Source: Amaurobius ferox
Lineage: Eukaryota; Arthropoda; Arachnida; Araneae; Amaurobiidae
Length of the DNA: 64,000 bases
NCBI GenBank assembly: GCA_951213105.1
Contig: OX578145.1
Location: forward strand, 14,436,534-14,500,533
Direction: 5' to 3'
Both the position numbers and the translations under genes were made by a program. The notes under the pieces are model-generated. The model had not been told where the DNA came from and made no database searches. It saw only the letters and a list, made by a program, of their open reading frames with translations. Every line of letters starts with the position of its first letter. Position 1 is the first letter of the stretch. Positions 58,400 to 64,000 of the stretch are shown here, piece by piece.

Positions 58400-59955
58400 T
58401 GTATTCTCCATATTTTAATGTTATATTGACGTGTAACTGACCATCTTCTGCTATTGTTACCCCCAGATTGGCCTCTTGCTGCTATATTTATCCCCCAGGT
58501 GAGTTTTCTGCACGGTCGTTGTCCTCCCGATTTGATATCGACGCTCAATATAGAGTTCACTGAATCCGTGCTAGTCGTACTATACTCATTTTCAGATCTC
58601 AAACATCTTTGCACTAATCGACAGGGTTGATTTGTTCCAAAAGTGAGTTGCGGGGGTTGGCGATCGTCGGAGAGCAGATTCAATGTGTTTATATCTTTTG
58701 ACATTAAGCTAAAACTAGTGTATCTCTTTTCGTCAAAGTTACTCAAAAGAATCGAACGAGAACATTCTTTTACACATTCATGCAATTATTTGTACCTTTT
58801 TCTAATCTTATTGCCAGCAGATGGTGAAGAACGAACCTAGTTCAAATGTGGATATATAAATAGTTTCAGATAGTCAACATAACAATTACTGTCGTGGTGT
58901 AAAGGATTAAGCTTGCAGAATTGAAGAAACAAGAAATTTCCATACCGTAGAAAAAAAGCACACCGGAGGCGGAGCTTTGCAGGCAGTCTTTGAAATTAAA
59001 ACAACTAAATATATTCCATTTTATTCTGAAATCGCACTTTTTTCTGGAGGCAATTCTTTTTGTAATAGGAAAATAAGTATGACATTGTCTTATCGAAACT
59101 AAAAAATATATTGAATTCTGAAATGAGATTTACTCCTACGCAGTTCAGTCATGATTTGAAGAAGGCATAATAAGATTCTTTCCGACTTATTTCAAAGAAA
59201 ATGATTCTATTCCATAGAACTATTCTATTCAGTAATTAAATTTTAAACTTATCCGTTATTGAGGTCTTTTATTGATCCACAGTTTGGGTCTTTTATTAAT
59301 CTGCATTGTTTACTGAATAATTAACGACGTTCTGTGAGATAAATTTCAGATAAAGGACAATAGATATTCACATTTCCATCTTTTCTAATCACTTTTTTCT
59401 TCCTTTTTCTAATTTCGTTTCGTGCGTAACTAAGATGCTAATCTTAGTTACATACAAAACAAAACGATTTGTTCATAATGTTAATAAGACATAGTTAACT
59501 ATGTGCTTAATTTGATTGGATATCCCCATGAAGATAATTAACAAAAGAAATCTATTTCAGAAAATAATGTAAAACTGTATAAATAGGCAGTAAGACTGGT
59601 AATATGAAAAGGATTGATTAATACAGGGGTATCATCATCCGTAATCAAATTAGTCCATAAAGTTTAGTGTGATTTTATTTCTCAATTTATTTTCATATTA
59701 TTGTGGTTATACTGCTGCTATGAATATCCACTTAAATATATGACAAAAGCTTACTTAGATGCACATGAAATATAGACGGAATAATAATTATCTGAGTAAC
59801 TCATTTACAGATGATTTGTCCGACATGTTGATGTCGGTTAATCGAATTCATGCGAGACATCTATAATTGTTAATAGCGTTTCATCAAATTATCTCATCAT
59901 ATTAGATGCAGCAGATGACTGGGAATTTAATAACACCGGAATTTGAACTCTAGTA
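58400..59955. other. Intergenic DNA, no gene recognised
   Basis: A 134-codon minus-strand frame at 58381-58785 overlaps moderately GC-rich DNA but matches no family I recognise. Otherwise nothing is supported. Confidence 0.3.
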
Positions 59956-59959
59956 TCCT

Positions 59960-61060
59960 ATTGTTGCGAAAACAAATATATATTATTTAAAGATTGGCCA
60001 TGATTTTACAATGGCGTTGCCGACATAACCTACCATAATTCATTTTTGGTTTTCTTATATAGTAGTGATTAGTACATGTGACCGCAAAAACCCACTATAT
60101 TAATTTGATATGTTGCCCTGTTTCTTCTGAAAAGCAATTTGATTAATAACATAAAATCAATTTCACTTATCAATAAACAGACATTAACATGCTCAAATGA
60201 AACTTTATTATTTGTTATATTTAATATTAAATTTTAGAATAGCTTCTTTAAATCAATAGTTATATTTACAATTTACTATATTGTACAAAAATATAGTTTC
60301 TTTGACTCAACTTATTTGGTAGTGATACAGTTTGAATTCTCTCACCGAATTCTCGTCGGGTTGCACAATTCCTTATAGTTAATATGAAAAGTTTACCTTT
60401 TTGCTCTTTGGAGTGCGGTAAGTCATCTTCAAACATCCCTGGAGCACATTTTTGCGTGCTAATATCACAGTAAATCTATCTAGAGTGTTAGAGCACATTT
60501 TACCTGCTTGTTCCACAACAGATTTATCGATAGCATTAGAGTATATTTTAAGTGCTTACTTCACAGCAAATGAAACGAATGTGTTAGGAGCACATTTTTA
60601 AGTGCTACTTACACAGCAAACATATGGAATCTCTCAGGAGCACATTTTTCACGTGCTATTTCAACAGCAAAATACATCAAGTACCAGGGGCACATTTTTA
60701 AGTACTAGTTGTAGAGCAAACATATCGAATCTCTTGGACCTTTCTTGATGGACAAAGGTAACTTTGATTTCCCTCTTGGCTCTGATTGGCTCTACTGTAT
60801 CTGTGTGACAATTCACTCCAGTCATCTGGGTGTGGTGTACATTGGCTTTCATTGGTTACTTTGTGACACCCACGGGCTCGCTTACGTCCATTGTTGTATG
60901 TCTCAAGCTGCCATGCTTCATTTATTACTCGCAAACAAATTGTCTAAATTGTTAGCCTATTATAAAATGTGGCATCGTCTTGTCGCCAAGTCATATCTGG
61001 AATATGAAACATATTTCATAAAACTGTATCACTACACCTGTGATTTACAGCAGCGGTAAT
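59960..61060 (-). mobile_element. Interspersed repeat (family X), copy 2, inverted
   Basis: Collinear on the minus strand with 7139-8330. Matching blocks include ttcagaagaaacagggcaac, cacatgtactaatcactac, acccgacgagaattcgg and cagatgactgga. This copy lacks the inverted duplication but carries a six-unit tandem array where copy 1 has about one unit. Confidence 0.72.
60441..60735 (+). repeat. Tandem repeat inside family X copy 2, 6 units of about 49 bp
   Basis: Units of the form ggagcacatttttaagtgct followed by acttcacagcaaacatat and an aatctcttagg-like end start near 60441, 60490, 60538, 60587, 60637 and 60687. The unit contains a small palindrome (agcacatttttaagtgct-like), which suggests hairpin-driven slippage. 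Confidence 0.85.
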
Positions 61061-61069
61061 TTCAATTCA

Positions 61070-61808
61070 GGTAGGGAGAATTACAATCAACGGGATGCTG
61101 TCCCTTATTTTGAATTAAGAAGTGGAGTAAATAAGAGGTTACACTGTTCAACCAATCCACTTTGATTTCATATTTGAAGAAAGAGAAAGTATGGTTTACT
61201 ATCAACTAGCGAAGGGCGAATGAAGGTGCCCGGCAGAGCACCAAAGAAGTTCTGTTCAAAAATTAAACGTGCAGTGTTAATGGGGATCGTTGCATATAAA
61301 TTTGAAACTTAACGTCAAAAAATTGATTTTATCATTCCTAATTTCAAACCTGTTTATTCTTAAAACTCACTTCAGAAACTTCTAGATTTCTATCTTAAGC
61401 CAAATTTCTCTTTAAAAGTTATTTTATAAATTGTTATTTCGTAATGCTCTTAATGAAAACTTTATTTGCCTTTTTTGTTAGAAAGCAAATTTCAGATTTA
61501 TTATTTACTGCTAAGGTTTTTTCAATTTACAATAACCATAAACATTTTGGTATATTTATAATATTCAGAACATGCAATATAAAAGTATGTATGATTTTTT
61601 TAATTGTAATATAATTTTGAAAAATATTAATATATCTAGAAAAAACGTATTTTTCGATAAACATTTTATGGGTAAAATATAAATTCTATGTACATTTTTT
61701 TGGAGAACAATATAAATACTCGGAATGCATTTTAAAAACACAGCATTTTAAAGGTAATATTTTTAATTTCTTAAAATTTCACAAATTTAGTAAATATATA
61801 TATATATG

Positions 61809-61863
<55 letters not shown>

Positions 61864-62820
61864 GAAAGATTTTAATTGTAAATTATGCATAAACTACAGA
61901 ATGTACAAAAAGTCCCATCTCTAGCATATCTGTTACAAATGAGTAACTATAGACCAAGACTAAGGATAAAGATAGAAGGTAACATATCACTACAATGGAA
62001 AGGGGGATGAGAAGATTATAAGGATACAAAATTCACAATTAAAAGTATATAAATATAAATAAAAATATAAATAAAAAGAAAAAAGAAAACACGGCAAAAA
62101 TGAGAAAAGGCAATAATAATTATCTCAAGATAAAAGATTAAGACATAGAGAACAATCAATTGAAACTAAACAAAAAATGGCGGTTAGTTCGAAATTGCAT
62201 TCTCATCAGGACAGCCATACAATTCGAATTAAAACCGATAGAATAGCCAGTTTCTGACAATGGCGATAGTATTTAACTATAGACACCATTGGAACTGTCT
62301 ACTGGCTAGTGGAAGGAGAAAAATAAGTCAATTGAATTACAAATCAGAAAATTAACACCTCCTCGAACAGAAATATGAACTCACAAGCATTGTTACCACG
62401 TGTAAGTGGAAGAAGCGACTGAGCATTTCACCTCACTTCGTCAATGCGAGTGGGCACCGGAATGAATACATTTGAACGATACATAAAATGTATGAAGACT
62501 TTCAAAAATAATAATCAGTATAGGACTCAGGACAAGTGGAAAATAGTCATTCGAAAATAGTAAACAGTATTAGACTCAGGCCAAGTGGTAAGTGAGGTGA
62601 TAAGAATGGGTGAATTCTCAAAATTGAGTTATCCAATCAAAGATAATGCATGTGTAAAATTATTACGTGGTATATTTGAAATTATTAATAATATTATTTA
62701 CAAATACTTCCGGATATTGGTAATTTTGACAAATGCATTTGAGATTATTGATGTGGAGAAAGTGAAACCGAGGATCAGAAAGTCGATGTATTCGAAAGAG
62801 CTGGTGTAAAAAGATGTTTC
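61070..62820. other. Intergenic DNA with a (TA)n tract and a short duplication
   Basis: (TA)n lies at about 61794-61861. Around 62510-62590 the phrase agtataggactcaggacaag is repeated as agtattagactcaggccaag. No gene is supported. Confidence 0.4.
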
Positions 62821-62825
62821 TAAAC

Positions 62826-62828
<3 letters not shown>

Positions 62829-62890
<62 letters not shown>
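62829..62890. repeat. (TA)n microsatellite
   Basis: About 62 bp of pure TA. Confidence 0.95.
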
Positions 62891-62894
<4 letters not shown>

Positions 62895-62895
<1 letters not shown>

Positions 62896-63400
62896 CTTTA
62901 GTGTGTCTTACAACAAGGTACGTTGTAAATAACAAGAATACTATTTCATCTGTATAATGTTTTAAGAAAAAAATAGAATTTTGTGAATTGATGCCCCTTA
63001 ATAACCCACTTGATATATATGGAGGGAAGTATATGGGGATATATGATACATGTTGAGTTCCTCCCCATATGTCACATATTAAAAGGAGTATAACGTTGAT
63101 TTTTAAATTTTCTGAAAGACGTTAGGAGACACAAGACGCTGTTAATCTGGTTAATTTAACCGCAGCCCTTTTTGTGACACTGAGTCAAATATAGTACATT
63201 TTCGTTTTCTATAAAACTTTTACTTCCGTACCTAAACTCTAAAGCCGACTAATAAAGTTAGAGATTTTATATTGAAGAATAAATAGAATAAATTAATGCT
63301 AGGAATTAATCGTGAGAGAAAAGTATAGAGAGGAAAATTTATTGGATGTAATTCATTATAAACTTTGTCAACTCTGTTTCTTTGATTCTAAGCAGTGTCT
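62895..63400. other. Intergenic DNA, no feature seen
   Basis: No repeats or credible frames. Confidence 0.35.
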
Positions 63401-63404
63401 TGCT

Positions 63405-64000
63405 GAAATGAAATTTGATGAATTAACAAGAAAGATCAATCATGCATAAGCATTGATTATGAAACACTTTCCAACTGAAATGTAATTTCATTTAAAAATT
63501 TCTAAAATGTGATTCATTCAGTGGTAATATCTTTTACATTATCACAGTACTACAGTAATTTATTATACTTAAATATTTAAAACTGTATCGAAATATAAAT
63601 CATCTGATTCTTTATGCAAAATCAATGAATATTTCATTCATATAACTTGTATTCCAGACTCCAGAGCTAAATAATTTTGTGTGAAAAAAATTCAGCAATA
63701 TTATTTAATTCATCTTACAATCGCTTGAGATATTTGCATTCTGCATATGTTAAAATTAGGCTTCCTTGAAGACATAATAAAAGTTTAGGGATCATTTAAA
63801 ATCACAACTATTGTAATTGCATAGGCACGGAATTTAGATACACAGATAATACACAGATAATATATATGCGTATGTGTATGTACTCAAAGTATTGGAATCG
63901 TGCCGAAGATCGGAACTCGAATTTTCAAAGGATCTACGCGTTTTGGGACTTCTAGAACACGAAAAAACTACTTTTAGGAAGACGTCTGTTTGTGTAAGGG
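63405..64000 (-). repeat. Family M repeat, inverted, running off the window
   Basis: On the minus strand, agtctggaatacaagttata, tgaatgaaatattcattgat, a gtactgtgataatgtaaaag block and ggaaagtgtttcataatcaa match 49560-49760 and 48860-48990. The last 100 bp (gaaaaaactacttttaggaa, gacgtctgtttgtg) probably include more of the element. Confidence 0.7.

Noticed and set aside
1..64000. CRISPR arrays, bacterial operons, prophage or defence islands
   Set aside because: None seen: no direct-repeat/spacer pattern, no dense coding, and eukaryotic Pol III and retroelement features throughout.

Overview
This window reads as AT-rich, repeat-dominated intergenic DNA from a metazoan, most likely an arthropod. 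A spider or other arachnid is my guess from the mix of element families, not something the sequence proves. There are no bacterial-style genes or operons, and I cannot support any intact host protein-coding gene. What can be recognised is a dense set of mobile elements and their remains: tRNA-derived SINEs, a 5S rRNA-like sequence, foldback/MITE elements, Tc1/mariner, P-element and piggyBac-type relics, a non-LTR retrotransposon 3' end, a Penelope-type reverse transcriptase, and many microsatellites and tandem repeats.

Layout. 0.4-2.8 kb: (TA)n, a foldback MITE, a 74-79-bp tandem array and a SINE. 5.7-13.5 kb: three copies of a roughly 0.9-kb hairpin-ended repeat (further copies at 49, 52 and 55 kb), plus a repeat family carrying a perfect 204-bp inverted duplication. 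13.7-18.6 kb: two piggyBac-type foldback elements, one sitting cleanly in a 67-bp tandem array, a decayed tandem array and a probable solo LTR. 25-31 kb: a non-LTR RNase H relic, then two head-to-tail copies of a 1.4-1.6-kb repeat, the first interrupted by a SINE with a clear target-site duplication. 33-37 kb: an internally deleted Tc1-like transposon, an unfamiliar 689-bp TIR element holding a small open frame, and a composite 5S-tRNA SINE. 38.9-40.6 kb: a decayed coding-like stretch followed by a third copy of the 27-kb repeat. 43.1-45.0 kb: a near-perfect palindrome with arms of about 965 bp, each holding the same 5'-truncated reverse transcriptase, followed by a P-element transposase fragment. 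47.9-51.2 kb: a mosaic repeat array. 54-58 kb: a hairpin-ended repeat, a small GC-rich promoter-like patch and three more SINE-like elements. 59.9-61.1 kb: the second copy, inverted, of the 7-kb family. The right edge holds another piece of the 47.9-kb family.

The two strongest observations are as follows. (1) At 36.6-37.0 kb a 5S rRNA-like module, a tRNA-SINE body that lacks its B box, and a (CAA)n tail lie inside one 14-bp target-site duplication, so they appear to have inserted as one unit. (2) The 43-45 kb palindrome joins two 5'-truncated Penelope-like RT copies head to head across 25 bp. Long inverted duplications recur (0.6-1.3, 7.2-7.9, 16.0-16.2 and 43-45 kb), and DNA of this kind is prone to hairpins, template switching and assembly error.
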